From Schistosoma mansoni (taxonomy: Eukaryota > Platyhelminthes > Trematoda > Strigeidida > Schistosomatidae): a stretch of 64,000 nucleotides of DNA. The notes below the pieces were generated by a model. That model saw nothing but the letters and a program-made list of their open reading frames with translations, did not search any database and had not been told where the DNA came from. Each line of letters opens with the position of its first letter. Position 1 is the stretch's first letter. Where the stretch lies: positions 1-64,000 of the forward strand of contig NW_017386129.1 in NCBI RefSeq assembly GCF_000237925.1, read 5' to 3'. Shown piece after piece: positions 34,801-39,050 of this stretch. The translations under genes and the position numbers were made by a program.

Positions 34801-36672
34801 AGGATGTTTTAAACGCAAGATTGCTGTTATTAATATGATTGAAAGCTGAACGAATAAACACCCTCAGTAGTTTCACTAAATTTTATCTGTGAATAGAATA
34901 GACTGCACTTTGAAGTATATACACGGAGCGACTGATTTTGAGTAATTCCTGAGCTACATTAGAGAAACATCAGCAATTGCATATCAGAGGCAATATGTTG
35001 TTTATAGACTGTCTGGAAGTCTGAACACAATATTTACCACTTGATTTTCTCTATTTGTGTTGACAAGAAACAACCGATATGTGCTTAAGATACTGTATTG
35101 ATGTGTCCAAGTAGATATGTTTCTCATAGTTATCACTTTAAAGATAAATGCCACAGATATTGAAGACGACTAAATCTTTTGTATAAAAATCAATAATTTT
35201 ATGCAGATACAGGAAATAACAGACTTAAAAACACAATTCAACATTTTACCTCAACAAGTCCTAAGCACTTTACGACGGAAAGTAAGCAGTGAATTGAATT
35301 TTTAGGTAACTTGAAATGCCTTGTTACGTTCACAGAATGACATGGGATAATATCGTTTACAAATGCTCTAAAAACCGATAAAAATTCGGAATCTTTCTTG
35401 TTCAATGACAAAATTATGCCAAGAATATGTAGAAAAAACTCCTGAACTGACTTTTCTACAACCCCATTAGATGATCCGGCGTGCAGATAAATGGATCTAC
35501 AAATTACCTTTACGCATTTAGTCACACAATCATCGAAACCCTGGATACAAGAAAAGAAGGAGTAATATACACCATTTACCGATAAAAAGAGCAAAACAAG
35601 AAAATACATTGTTGATCGTAAATGATGTAAAACAAAGGTTACAATAGAGAAGTCTAAACTACTACCACTACATATGCTGTACCTCTAATATGGGTAATAT
35701 GTAACTTTACCCAGTTTAAAATCTTTAAAACTCTAGTACCCTATATGCAGATTGGTATTAGTTTTATGTCGCCTACTTTACCTTCATAGAAAGAATAGAG
35801 TGAATGAATGCAACAAAACCCGAGTAGTTTCGATAGTCTGAATTTTTAAACTAATTATACGTTGAAAATTCATAAATTTCAACAATTATTTGGTCGCCAA
35901 ACGTCTAAAGATACATCAGAAGTAATTTCTCAGCGACAACAATCTTATACAACAAAAGGTAGATCTACAAAGCTAGGCGATAAAAATGGTTGATATATAC
36001 ATTAATCTGACAATGATAAACCACTCCTCTTACGATTTCATTAGAATGTATGCACGGAGTAGACCTAGTACTAGACAAGTTATAGGTCATATAAAGTGGC
36101 AAAATCTTAGCAGAACAATAATTTTAAATCTTAGATTCAAAATGGGGACCAATCCGAAGAATTTTTTCCAGTCAATTACTCTCTAATGTTGATGACAATT
36201 TTGTTATTCAGTCGGACATAATCGACGAATGTGTCGGTCCACGTTTCCACTCTAAAACCAGTGCAATAAGGTGAAGTTAAGAGCAGCAAAGGAGCTAATT
36301 ATCACTTTTATACTTCCTAGTAATAATCACATAGCTTCTGTGAAAACACTGCTTTCCGTTTAAACAAATAGAGGTAAGTGTTAAACAATATATTGGGGTG
36401 TGAAGGAAGCTCAGAAGCTGAAAAGCTATATTTCATCATTAAATTAAATATACTAACCTCGCTTAGAACCTTCAGAAAGATGAATGAACACCACACCTTA
36501 GCCAGAGAGATGCCCTGCAATAAAACACTGGTGGAATAATTTTTAATCCGATCAAGGAGGAAATGACTGATTGAGGAGCAGATGAATGAAGAGTTATAAG
36601 TCAACTTGTTTGACGAGATGTATTCAATCACACCGAACAAACAAACTATTTGAAGCTGCTCAGCAACCAGAC
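1257..36672 (-). CDS. THADA: THADA-family HEAT/ARM-repeat protein, at least 14 exons, incomplete at both ends
   Basis: THADA (Trm732-like) proteins are long helical-repeat scaffolds; the yeast relative partners the Trm7 tRNA 2'-O-methyltransferase. Fourteen minus-strand exons were placed by GT-AG signals and open frame: 36458-36672, 35250-35540, 33778-33884, 31943-32143, 29874-30158, 28808-29288, 25737-25922, 23228-23346, 22199-22368, 21682-21851, 13798-14031, 11231-11312, 3716-3893, 1257-1361. Splice phases agree at every testable junction from 36458 to 33778 and from 31943 down to 1257. Family blocks appear in the expected order: [28 protein letters not shown] and [15 protein letters not shown]. 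At least one exon is missing between 33778 and 32143 and probably one between 3716 and 1361. The first exons lie above 36.7 kb, and the 3' end with DUF2428 is off the window. Identification is by remembered family pattern, not a search. Confidence 0.8.
2102..2228 (+). mobile_element. Leader-only RTE-derived insertion with 13-bp target duplication
   Basis: A GC-rich 127-bp block stands out in AT-rich intron DNA. It is flanked by a perfect direct repeat TTTATAGAAGAAA at 2089-2101 and 2229-2241. The motif GGTCCCAAGCCCGGGTAAAG followed by GGAGGAGGG resembles the conserved 5' leader of invertebrate RTE LINEs (from memory). No coding part or 3' tail follows, so only a leader piece was inserted, or this is a separate short family carrying that leader. 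Confidence 0.65.
2242..3715. other. THADA intron, little recognised
   Basis: AT-rich sequence without a convincing exon. A slightly more GC-rich stretch at about 2780-3200, including the chance ORF 2802-3152, looks like a dispersed repeat but I cannot classify it. A small THADA exon joining 3716 to 1361 is expected somewhere here and was not found. Confidence 0.4.
3716..3893 (-). CDS. THADA: THADA exon (phase 2 to 0)
   Basis: Acceptor GCATTATAG|T and donor TTGAAA|GTAAGT bound 178 bp. The translation is a polar Thr/Asn/His-rich linker followed by [14 protein letters not shown]. The end matches the THADA block in human VLVCCWRSMKE, and the linker before it is variable in the family. The one-base start completes the GG left by exon 11231-11312. 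Confidence 0.7.
4562..4780. mobile_element. Two Sm-alpha half-copies joined head to head
   Basis: Positions 4562-4645 match the 5' half of Sm-alpha on the minus strand (GAAGTTCACTCTGAGACGTG, CTTTTGCTTCAAAAG). Positions 4655-4780 match the 3' half on the plus strand, starting at the hammerhead remnant AAGTAGGACGAAAC and running through ATTAAGGCAATCCGCA. Only the 3' part of the ribozyme core survives. Confidence 0.55.
4781..5190. mobile_element. Sm-alpha head-to-head pair, copy 1 of a 21-kb-apart duplication
   Basis: The left part (4781-4860) is minus-strand Sm-alpha 5' sequence. The right part (about 4950-5190) is a plus-strand copy with degenerate hammerhead at about 5016-5055: TTGATCA for CTGATGA and CAAA for GAAA. 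Block 4795-5155 is almost identical to 26179-26502 apart from 37 bp present only here. See the separate finding. Confidence 0.65.
5400..6010. repeat. Unclassified dispersed repeat blocks
   Basis: The stretch 5562-5790 resembles 43206-43450 in the same orientation (shared blocks include ATATGTCTGT and TGCGTGTCATTTTG). The stretch 5860-6000 resembles the reverse complement of about 20980-21150 (CTCCGCTAACTAGAG, GGGGAAATATATTCCG, CAAGCAATCA). These are two recurring families; LTR remnants are possible, but no coding part supports this. Confidence 0.45.
6084..6245 (+). mobile_element. Sm-alpha-like SINE, 3' part
   Basis: Plus-strand copy starting CTGGATTCCATTGCTAGCCA, just downstream of where the ribozyme would be, and running through ATCTTTGCTTATAATGCTTG and GAGGCAATACGCACAGTATG. 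These match the other Sm-alpha copies in the window. The promoter half and hammerhead are absent. Confidence 0.65.
7380..10098 (-). CDS. LINE ORF: AP-like endonuclease plus reverse transcriptase, open into gap
   Basis: Reading the minus strand codon by codon from the gap edge at 10098 to the stop at 7380 gives one uninterrupted frame of about 905 codons. A start at the GTG near 9413 would omit the endonuclease. Endonuclease: [19 protein letters not shown] (near 9890), [11 protein letters not shown] and DSDHALIRA (near 9610). [62 protein letters not shown], and catalytic YADD at 8211-8222. The C-terminal block [18 protein letters not shown] is typical of these schistosome RTEs. The protein would nick genomic DNA and copy its own RNA by target-primed reverse transcription. 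No internal stop was seen; the N-terminus is hidden by the gap. Confidence 0.85.
10099..10298. other. Assembly gap (200 N)
   Basis: Exactly 200 N, so probably a placeholder of unknown true length. It interrupts the 5' part of the LINE endonuclease reading frame. Confidence 0.99.
10610..10668 (-). ncRNA. HDV-like ribozyme candidate at the LINE 5' end
   Basis: The first transcribed bases (minus strand from 10668) are CCCGATC, then GTTGCTGCT, ACC, TTGACGT, GGT and GGTCGGG. CCCGATC pairs with GGTCGGG (7 bp, one U-G) and ACC with GGT (3 bp) directly next to it. That is the P1-P3 layout of HDV-like ribozymes known at the 5' ends of several LINE groups. GTTGCT (10661-10656) could form P2 with AGCAAT (10615-10610). 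I could not assign P4 or the catalytic cytosine with certainty. The predicted cleavage point is exactly the element boundary. Confidence 0.4.
11231..11312 (-). CDS. THADA: THADA exon (82 bp, phase 1 to 2)
   Basis: Acceptor TTATTCTTCAAG|GTGCC and donor CAGTTGG|GTAAG bound 82 bp of open frame, reading [19 protein letters not shown]. The entry phase matches the single base left by exon 13798-14031. The two-base exit matches the one-base start of exon 3716-3893. No family motif by itself; the support is splice signals and double phase agreement. Confidence 0.6.
11313..12249. other. THADA intron, nothing recognised
   Basis: AT-rich intronic sequence in which I see no exon, repeat family or structured element. 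Confidence 0.5.
12250..12560 (-). mobile_element. tRNA-like hammerhead SINE (family 2), degenerate
   Basis: Minus-strand copy of the family seen whole at 12912-13184. The reverse complement contains CACTG, then TTGAGGA (C3 of the hammerhead core changed), and GAGA where GAAA is expected. It continues into a further block at about 12440-12560 (GGTAACTGCCTAGCACCCG, AGAACTCTGAGATTACCTCT) shared with 23850-23960, so this family has a longer upstream section than the 12912 copy. Confidence 0.6.
13004..13066 (+). promoter_or_regulatory. Internal RNA polymerase III promoter-like A and B boxes
   Basis: The A-box-like CAGCTCAGTGG is at about 13005-13015 and the B-box-like GGTTCGAATCT at 13056-13066, about 42 bp apart as in tRNA-derived SINEs. 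The B box fits the GGTTCGANNCC consensus at all but the last position. This would drive transcription through the downstream ribozyme. Confidence 0.6.
13091..13134 (+). ncRNA. Hammerhead ribozyme, type I, complete core
   Basis: In order: stem I CACTG (13091-13095), core CTGAGGA (CUGANGA, 13096-13102), stem II GTCC with loop CCATAATA-like and GGAC (13103-13117), core GAAA (13118-13121), minimal stem III CGGCCG, cleavage triplet GTC (13127-13129), and stem I CAGTG (13130-13134), which pairs perfectly with CACTG. All conserved hammerhead positions are present, unlike the other copies here. Self-cleavage is inferred, not shown. Confidence 0.75.
13505..13680 (-). mobile_element. Sm-alpha-like SINE, degenerate
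   Basis: Minus-strand copy: the reverse of a decayed hammerhead is seen in TTATTTGGGACTTGTTAACA (about 13547-13572). It is followed by CAGTGTTGATGTTCACACTG and GGGTTATCCACTACTGAGCT, the promoter half in reverse. Core positions are lost. Confidence 0.6.
13798..14031 (-). CDS. THADA: THADA exon (phase 1 to 1)
   Basis: Acceptor TTTCATTCTGCAG|GA and donor TCAAAAG|GTAATT bound 234 bp. The translation is helical, reading [28 protein letters not shown], then an acidic stretch [15 protein letters not shown]. It corresponds to the THADA segment with a helical pair followed by an acidic PMDTDSE-like stretch. Phases match exons 21682 and 11231. Confidence 0.7.
14270..14645. mobile_element. Sm-alpha-like head-to-head pair
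   Basis: The left copy is minus strand (about 14270-14445). Its reverse complement has a hammerhead with CTGATGT (last A of the core changed) and intact GAAA. The right copy is plus strand (about 14465-14645), recognised by TTCACTGTTAGCCATTCATT and ATTCGCTGAGGATGCACATA. The 5' ends face each other. Confidence 0.55.
14992..15210 (-). mobile_element. tRNA-like hammerhead SINE (family 2), degenerate
   Basis: Minus-strand copy with the 3' tail at the left (TTTTGTAGAGATTAG), then the reverse ribozyme region. The core reads ATGAGGA instead of CTGAGGA, with GAGAC for GAAAC. The promoter half follows to about 15205. Useful as the ordinary orientation against which the 12912 copy looks rearranged. 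Confidence 0.55.
15211..16045. other. THADA intron, nothing recognised
   Basis: AT-rich intron sequence; I see no exon or family match. Confidence 0.4.
16046..17006 (-). mobile_element. RTE-type LINE (family B2), 5'-truncated
   Basis: The reverse strand encodes the C-terminal part of the RT protein: [44 protein letters not shown] and [18 protein letters not shown] sequence, with one frame break near 16550. The tail CAGTCAGTCAGTCAC at 16054-16068 is the (GACT)n 3' end. A possible 9-bp target duplication with one mismatch is GGAAATTCA (16046-16054) / GGAAACTCA (16998-17006). It closely resembles the plus-strand copy at 56240-57343. Confidence 0.8.
17363..17764 (-). repeat. LTR (3' LTR relative to the element)
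   Basis: 402 bp, TG...CA. It contains an (AG)n run near 17404 and a TATATATATA stretch near 17686. It begins with a tandem pair of TGTTATAAACG motifs 31 bp apart (17363 and 17394). Confidence 0.85.
17762..20128 (-). CDS. Gag-integrase reading frame of the Gypsy element
   Basis: One open frame of 788 codons begins 48 bp inside the 5' LTR. The N-terminal third resembles a Gypsy gag. Two CCHC-like zinc knuckles ([26 protein letters not shown]) are RNA-binding modules of the capsid polyprotein. The C-terminal half resembles a retroviral-type integrase with a zinc-binding HPGMNRMK block, [20 protein letters not shown] and [13 protein letters not shown]. Other polyprotein parts are not recognised. 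Treated as a fossil of recent age. Confidence 0.8.
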   Translation of the reverse strand: MNFVTKMDDLKTLLQQQNSLIELLIKNMSISSRTNVSNSTMTPDSIANSITEFRFDPESGVTFEAWFKRHEDLFINECKEWDESSKLRLLLRKLGVSEYEKFCNFILPKKSSDITFKETVECLTRIFGERSSIFHTRYQCLQLVKKVQDDYVTYASIVNRECERFRLQEMSSDQFKCLIFVCGLQSPVDADIRARILTRIEQDPNISLQSVSEECQRMVNLKHDTNLVERNSEHVGINALCKSLNENKDSNSQKIPNQVKHKTSCWRCGKSHSAKVCYFKKRVCFQCGKYGHAQVCCKSKPKVSDRQHKFRKGNKIQTSKVIAHNRKLEEDIVVASISIEPEIKKVFCDAIRILPVTAEAVKEATGSDPLLKRIKEAVLKGWKQDKADREFHQFFLRRESISIYDNCLMYGERVVIPKSLQLFVLRQFHIGHPGMNRMKAVMRSYVYWPFMDKAVEEYVVRCRRCAEVAKDPPKVESQPWPETTKPWVRLHVDYAGPISGQYFLVVVDSYSKWPEIYVVRRPSTSETLLHLRQLFGRFGTPNVLVSDNGTQFTSSEFAEFCKQNGIEHIRTPPYHPKSNGQAEKFVDILKRALLKMGGEGDVEEALQQFLISYRITPSPNCQDGKSPAEIMFGRPIRTFFDVLNPKDRISGLQKNNKGNCLKIREFKVGDSVYARDFRPGKPKWIFGFIKKRRGTVLYEVMVENTLIIRHVNQLRDRKCVYESSKLKPLPMEVLCDTFDIPPPPLQVEMRKNDLESEVRRRSFRKRKQTKFFQIDPKVKSYDRTSRGR
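20176..20577 (-). repeat. LTR (5' LTR relative to the element)
   Basis: Same 402-bp sequence as 17363-17764. Immediately inside it (20166-20175, read on the minus strand) lies TTGGCGACGG, placed where a primer-binding site is expected. I cannot name the priming tRNA. Confidence 0.8.
20820..21200 (+). repeat. Unclassified dispersed repeat
   Basis: The portion about 20980-21150 (TGATTGCTTGTACTTCGGCT, GGAATATATTTTCCCCGACT, CTAGTTAGCGGGGCCTGGGA) matches 5880-5985 in reverse orientation. A low-complexity ATT-rich run precedes it (20755-20820). No coding content. Confidence 0.4.
21682..21851 (-). CDS. THADA: THADA exon (phase 2 to 1)
   Basis: Acceptor CATTTCAATTTAG|T and donor GGTCTAG|GTAAGC bound 170 bp, reading [20 protein letters not shown] then [15 protein letters not shown]. 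Both phases fit the neighbouring exons. Position and helical pattern agree with the middle of THADA. Confidence 0.7.
22199..22368 (-). CDS. THADA: THADA exon (phase 0 to 2)
   Basis: Acceptor AATTTTTTAG|CTGCAG and donor TCCATCAA|GTAAGT bound 170 bp, reading [20 protein letters not shown] then [20 protein letters not shown]. No stops. An alternative acceptor two codons downstream (CTGCAG|TCA) gives the same frame. It matches the THADA segment in which a helical repeat ends in an A-L-N-F-like helix. Confidence 0.75.
22369..23227. other. THADA intron, nothing recognised
   Basis: AT-rich intron; no family or exon signal that I can support. Confidence 0.4.
23228..23346 (-). CDS. THADA: THADA exon (phase 1 to 0)
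   Basis: Acceptor TTGAAATTAG|AC and donor AGCTCAGAT|GTAAGT bound 119 bp, reading [20 protein letters not shown] and [15 protein letters not shown]. Entry phase matches exon 25737 and exit phase matches exon 22199. The block aligns with human FQTLMECFTSTFEDVK in position. Confidence 0.7.
23640..23990 (-). mobile_element. tRNA-like hammerhead SINE (family 2), degenerate
   Basis: The reverse complement has stem II GTCC/GGAC and GAAA intact, but the core reads CTAAGAT. The promoter half (GGCCGGCATCCAACGGTGTA in + sense near 23790) and the upstream block AGAACTCTGAGAATCACCTC (23919-23938) are present, as in the 12250 copy. Confidence 0.65.
24930..25500 (+). mobile_element. Old Gypsy-type gag fossil
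   Basis: Plus-strand translations near 25150-25470 suggest a gag region ending in zinc-knuckle-like spacing ([13 protein letters not shown] near 25420-25465). It is a broken, old copy with several breaks. LTRs and other parts were not identified. It lies in a THADA intron, antisense to the gene. Confidence 0.4.
25737..25922 (-). CDS. THADA: THADA exon (phase 1 to 1)
   Basis: Donor TTTGGTAAAG|GTAAAT. The acceptor is taken as CATACTGGAACAG|AT because it gives the phase required by exon 28808; another AG about 25 bp downstream also fits. The translation contains [20 protein letters not shown], matching the family block LF-PGSSY-R that follows the VRxxAL repeat. This is one of the best anchors for the identification. 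Confidence 0.75.
26079..26545. mobile_element. Sm-alpha head-to-head pair, copy 2 of the duplication
   Basis: The left copy is minus strand (26079-26255): the reverse complement has a decayed hammerhead (CTGACGA core, ATAAAA for GAAAC) and an intact-looking promoter half. The right copy is plus strand (about 26300-26545) with the same TTGATCA/CAAA ribozyme decay as 5016-5055. Block 26179-26502 is nearly identical to 4795-5155. Confidence 0.7.
27110..27250 (-). mobile_element. tRNA-like SINE candidate
   Basis: The reverse strand has a B-box-like GGTTCGAGCCT (near 27180) preceded by TAGTGGAGCGTTAAGT, as in a tRNA-derived head. Parts resemble the repeat at 6980-7060 (GGGCTG...GGTGG order). No ribozyme core. 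Degenerate and tentative. Confidence 0.35.
27955..28070 (+). mobile_element. tRNA-like hammerhead SINE (family 2), 3' part, degenerate
   Basis: Plus-strand match to the 13080-13160 segment: ATGCGCATTGTTCAGGAACA, CATACTAGGA, AATGTTTCCTGGTTTTC. The ribozyme core is lost (TTCAGGA, AAAA). Confidence 0.5.
28808..29288 (-). CDS. THADA: THADA exon (481 bp, phase 0 to 1)
   Basis: Acceptor TTATTATTTTTCAG|GTACC and donor GTATTTAG|GTAAGT. The translation includes [18 protein letters not shown], then after a Asn/Lys-rich insert [13 protein letters not shown] and [16 protein letters not shown]. This parallels the THADA block with VR-x-AL, TTE, N-L-N and RQQ-x-SLLKK, in that order. The insert is longer than in human THADA. 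Largest exon here and the strongest single piece of evidence. Confidence 0.8.
29380..29512 (-). mobile_element. 133-bp LINE head-tail element with 11-bp target duplication
   Basis: A perfect direct repeat ATGCAGTTAGT lies at 29369-29379 and 29513-29523. Read on the minus strand, the first about 35 bp match the extreme 5' end of the LINE at 10668 (GTTGCTGCTACCTTGACGTG). The remainder matches the LINE B2 3' UTR (as at 57245-57340) through to a (GACT)n tail. All coding sequence is absent. It is a SINE-sized derivative mobilised with LINE-like hallmarks. Confidence 0.75.
29874..30158 (-). CDS. THADA: THADA exon (95 codons, phase 0 to 0)
   Basis: Acceptor GCATTTGTTTTACAG|AAT and donor AAACAGCTG|GTTAGT. 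Reads [16 protein letters not shown], then [18 protein letters not shown] and [20 protein letters not shown]. The SW-D start fits THADA ESSWIDQW. Phases agree with exons 31943 and 28808. Confidence 0.75.
30770..31100 (+). mobile_element. CR1-type RT fragment, very degenerate
   Basis: Plus strand near 30840-30965 reads SGFIQGS then [18 protein letters not shown], resembling the CR1 RT stretch SGVxQGSVLGPLLFLxYxND with the catalytic box eroded. Short and decayed; antisense to THADA in its intron. Confidence 0.4.
31786..31816. repeat. (TA)n microsatellite
   Basis: About 15 uninterrupted TA units. Confidence 0.9.
31943..32143 (-). CDS. THADA: THADA exon (67 codons, phase 0 to 0)
   Basis: Acceptor ATGTAATTTTCAG|GAC and donor TCGTTTCAG|GTATCA. 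Reads [39 protein letters not shown], then LSTTKSFQ. It corresponds to the THADA helical repeat before the SW-D block (human GCLVECIGVEHIL and following). It joins in phase to exon 29874-30158. Confidence 0.7.
32144..33249. other. THADA intron with an unlocated exon
   Basis: No exon could be supported, but the two-base exit of exon 33778-33884 does not fit the phase-0 start of exon 31943-32143. At least one more exon of about 30 codons should lie between, here or in the gap at 33388-33587. Confidence 0.45.
33250..33740. repeat. Long inverted repeat around an assembly gap, Penelope-like arms
   Basis: The left arm 33250-33362 and the reverse complement of 33618-33740 agree almost base for base over about 113 bp (for example CTGACGTTTCGTGACTCAGT and GTAAGCCACTTCTTCACAGA). 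Between them are unique ends and 200 N (33388-33587). Read from the right arm, GTGGC and GTCAC form a stem followed by GAAAC and GTC, a hammerhead-like order. The 5' core reads GTGAAGA rather than CTGANGA. Ribozyme-bearing arms of this kind are known from Penelope-like elements; that assignment is tentative. Confidence 0.55.
33778..33884 (-). CDS. THADA: THADA exon (107 bp, phase 0 to 2)
   Basis: Acceptor TTAATCGAAG|GCT and donor GAACAAAG|GTTAGT. Reads [18 protein letters not shown] and [11 protein letters not shown], fitting the THADA stretch LLEYVYTHW...KIMFKNLLQ by pattern. Moderate support: the acceptor tract is weak. Confidence 0.55.
33885..35249. other. THADA intron, one doubtful exon
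   Basis: Mostly featureless. A short minus-strand frame at about 34530-34650 ([16 protein letters not shown]) has a possible AG-GT frame, but its family fit and entry phase are not convincing, so it is not annotated as an exon. Confidence 0.4.
35250..35540 (-). CDS. THADA: THADA exon (97 codons, phase 0 to 0)
   Basis: Acceptor TTTTCTTGTATCCAG|GGT and donor CTTGTTGAG|GTAAAA. Reads [39 protein letters not shown], then [15 protein letters not shown]. Entirely helical, as expected of the N-terminal THADA repeats. Family motifs are weak in this region; splice signals and phase carry the call. Confidence 0.65.
35541..36457. other. THADA intron, nothing recognised
   Basis: AT-rich; no repeat family or exon identified. 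Confidence 0.4.
36458..36672 (-). CDS. THADA: THADA exon, most 5' found (phase 1 to 0)
   Basis: Acceptor TATATAGATTTTCAG|GT and donor CTAAGCGAG|GTTAGT bound 215 bp. Reads [17 protein letters not shown] and [20 protein letters not shown]. The two-base start means at least one earlier exon exists upstream; I did not find it. Confidence 0.6.
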
Positions 36673-37379
36673 CTGAAAATCTATATAAGCAGAATAAAGT
36701 GAGTATCACCTTCTATTTTGATATCCTGAAATCCCGCTAAAGTTAATAACATGTAAATATCTGGACAAGAAACTTAGCAACAAGTAGTATACAGACCATT
36801 AAGGATCAGAGAAGTTAGTTCTGTCAAACTAATGTTGTGCAAACGCCTGACAAAGCAATTAATTATAAACCTCCCGAGAGATAGCTTTTCTGTGGAAGGT
36901 CTCTGAAACAATAAATTTGATGACAAATAAGAACCACATACGCATTCGAGTAAAAACTTTATAAGTTCGTGAAAATCAAGTGCGTTACCATCACCCTTCG
37001 ACAGATAAAACTTGAGCTCCTATAAGCAACTACGACACAGAATAAGATGAAACATACGTTGATCTTCCTGAGTTCATGCATATCACCAACTTTGATGGGA
37101 AAATAATAGCAGGTGTTCCAGATTCTCGAGAGCGATTTTAGTCTTTAACTGCGAACAGTTTATACTCGAATCTATTTTGCGTACAGCATACTCAAGATGC
37201 GGAGATTATTCGCTGATAACTCCCGTACATTGTCGCAAGAGCTGTTTGTGGGAACTTACACAAAAAAAGACGAAGTAGCGCAAGCACTTGTATCCTCATT
37301 CTTTAAGCTCAAGGATTTCCAATTTTCAATTTTCATCAAACAAACGTAATCAACAAGTTTCAGTTTGGAAGGGACAGGG
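36673..37379. other. Unassigned, upstream of the first THADA exon found
   Basis: No feature recognised; may hold intron or promoter sequence of the THADA gene. Confidence 0.3.
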
Positions 37380-38201
37380 GGCCAAGTGGTCTGTGTTAGT
37401 CCTGGCGATGATGTTCTCCCAGTTTATCTAACTTTCTTCTGAAAGAGTCGACAGATAGAGCTTCCATAACGTGTTGAGGTAATGAACCCAACTCGTTGAT
37501 GATTCGATGGGAAAGTCGATAGTCAGTTGGCAAATAATTTGTTATAGGTTTGCGAACTCTTTTTGAGTGTCTCCGCAAACTCTCTGTTCTGGAGGACAAG
37601 AAAAATGATGACATATCAGATGCGAATATATCACTATGTTATTCGAACACTGTATTCAAGTCCCCCTCCCGTTCTTAGACAAGACATTACAAGAGGTTTG
37701 ATTTAGCCAGTCGAGCATCATACAGGAGCTTTGCTATTCCGGGAATCAGCTTAGTCGCTGTCCTCTGAACCTTTTCCAGAAGCTCATTGTCCTTGTTTAG
37801 CATCACCTAGCCGCTTGTGTGCAGTACTCAAGTTTAGGACACTCGAACACTGTATACAAAGTCAGAAAAGCCTCAGCATCGACATGACTAAAAGCGCTAA
37901 GTATTAACCATGAGGTTCTAAAACCTTTGGTGGTTATTACAAGGCAGTGTGTAGTAGTCTTTAAGTCTTGGTTAACGATGACTCCTAAGTAATTATGTGT
38001 CTGGACAACAGGTAGCTCAATGTTGTCCATCGTGTATGTATCTGTACCTTGGTGACCAATATGCATTACAATACACGTAGAAGTATCTATCGGCAACTTC
38101 CAGGTTTGATACCGTTCAGATGAGTTCTCTAGGTCCCTTTGAAGTTCTAAGCTATCACCCTTGCCTCTTATCGCCCTCCATATTTTGACATCGCCAGCAT
38201 G
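37380..38201 (-). mobile_element. CR1-type LINE, RT C-terminal region, broken
   Basis: The minus strand reads TYTMDNIELPVVQTHNYLGV then VNQDLKTTTHC (37990-38060), the CR1 motif YLGVxVxxDLK. Near 37400-37600 it reads KRVRKPITNYLPTDYRLSHR and IINELGSLPQHVMEALSVDS, its C-terminal end. Stops and frame shifts separate the pieces. It abuts an RTE in opposite orientation at about 38202. Confidence 0.65.
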
Positions 38202-39050
38202 AAGACGTCAACATCTGGAGGGGAGCACGGGATACAGTAAACAGCTAAGATGCAGCTTGAGGATTTAGACTTATATCACACTCTTATATCACACACGCAA
38301 CAACAAATGCAGGAGAAGACGACCAATGTAGCAGTAGCCTCAACAGCAGTAGGTCTCAATATAAACAAAGGGAAAAGCAAGGCTCTGCAACATAATACAG
38401 CATGCACCAATCAAATCACTCTTGATGGAGAAGCTTTGGAGGATTTGAAAACCTTTATTTATCTAGGCAGCATCATTGATGAACATGGTGGATCAGATGC
38501 AGATGTGAAGTCACGGATCGGCAAAGCAAGAGAAGCATATTTACAACTGAAGAGCATCTGGAGCTCAAAACAATCGTCAACCAACACCAAAGTCAGAGTT
38601 TTCATTACAAATGTCAAGACAGTTCTTCTGTATGGGGCGGAGACGTGAAGAACTACGAAAGCCATCATCCAGAAGATACAAGTGTTTATTAACAGTTGTC
38701 AACGCAAGATACTTCGGATCCGTTGGCCAGCAACAAGTCACTGTGAGGGACAAAAAACCAGATTCCAGCGGAAGAAGAAATCAGGAAGAAGCGCGTGAAG
38801 TGGATAGGACACACTTTGAGGAAAGCACCCAACTGCGTCACAAGACCAGCCCTGACATGGAATCCTGAAGGCCAAAAGGGAAGAGGAAGACCGAAAAACA
38901 CATTACGCCGAGAAATAGAGACAGACATGAGAAGAATGAACAAAAACTGGATAGAACTAGAAAGGAAGGTCCAGGACAGAGTGGGTTGGAGAATGCTGGT
39001 CGGCGGCCTATGCTCCATTGGGAGTAACAGGCGTAAGTAAGTAAGTAAAG
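38202..39050 (+). mobile_element. RTE-type LINE (family A), 5'-truncated, with simple-repeat tail
   Basis: Begins in the RT just before the catalytic box (EDLDLYHTLISHTQQQMQ, where the family has LDFADD, so the catalytic residues are lost). It continues through TFIYLGSIIDEHGG and KTVLLYGAET to [20 protein letters not shown], ending in GTAAGTAAGTAA at 39032-39047. A TGG-to-TGA change near 38646 and a frame change near 38760 break the frame. The best family A copy in the window. Confidence 0.8.
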
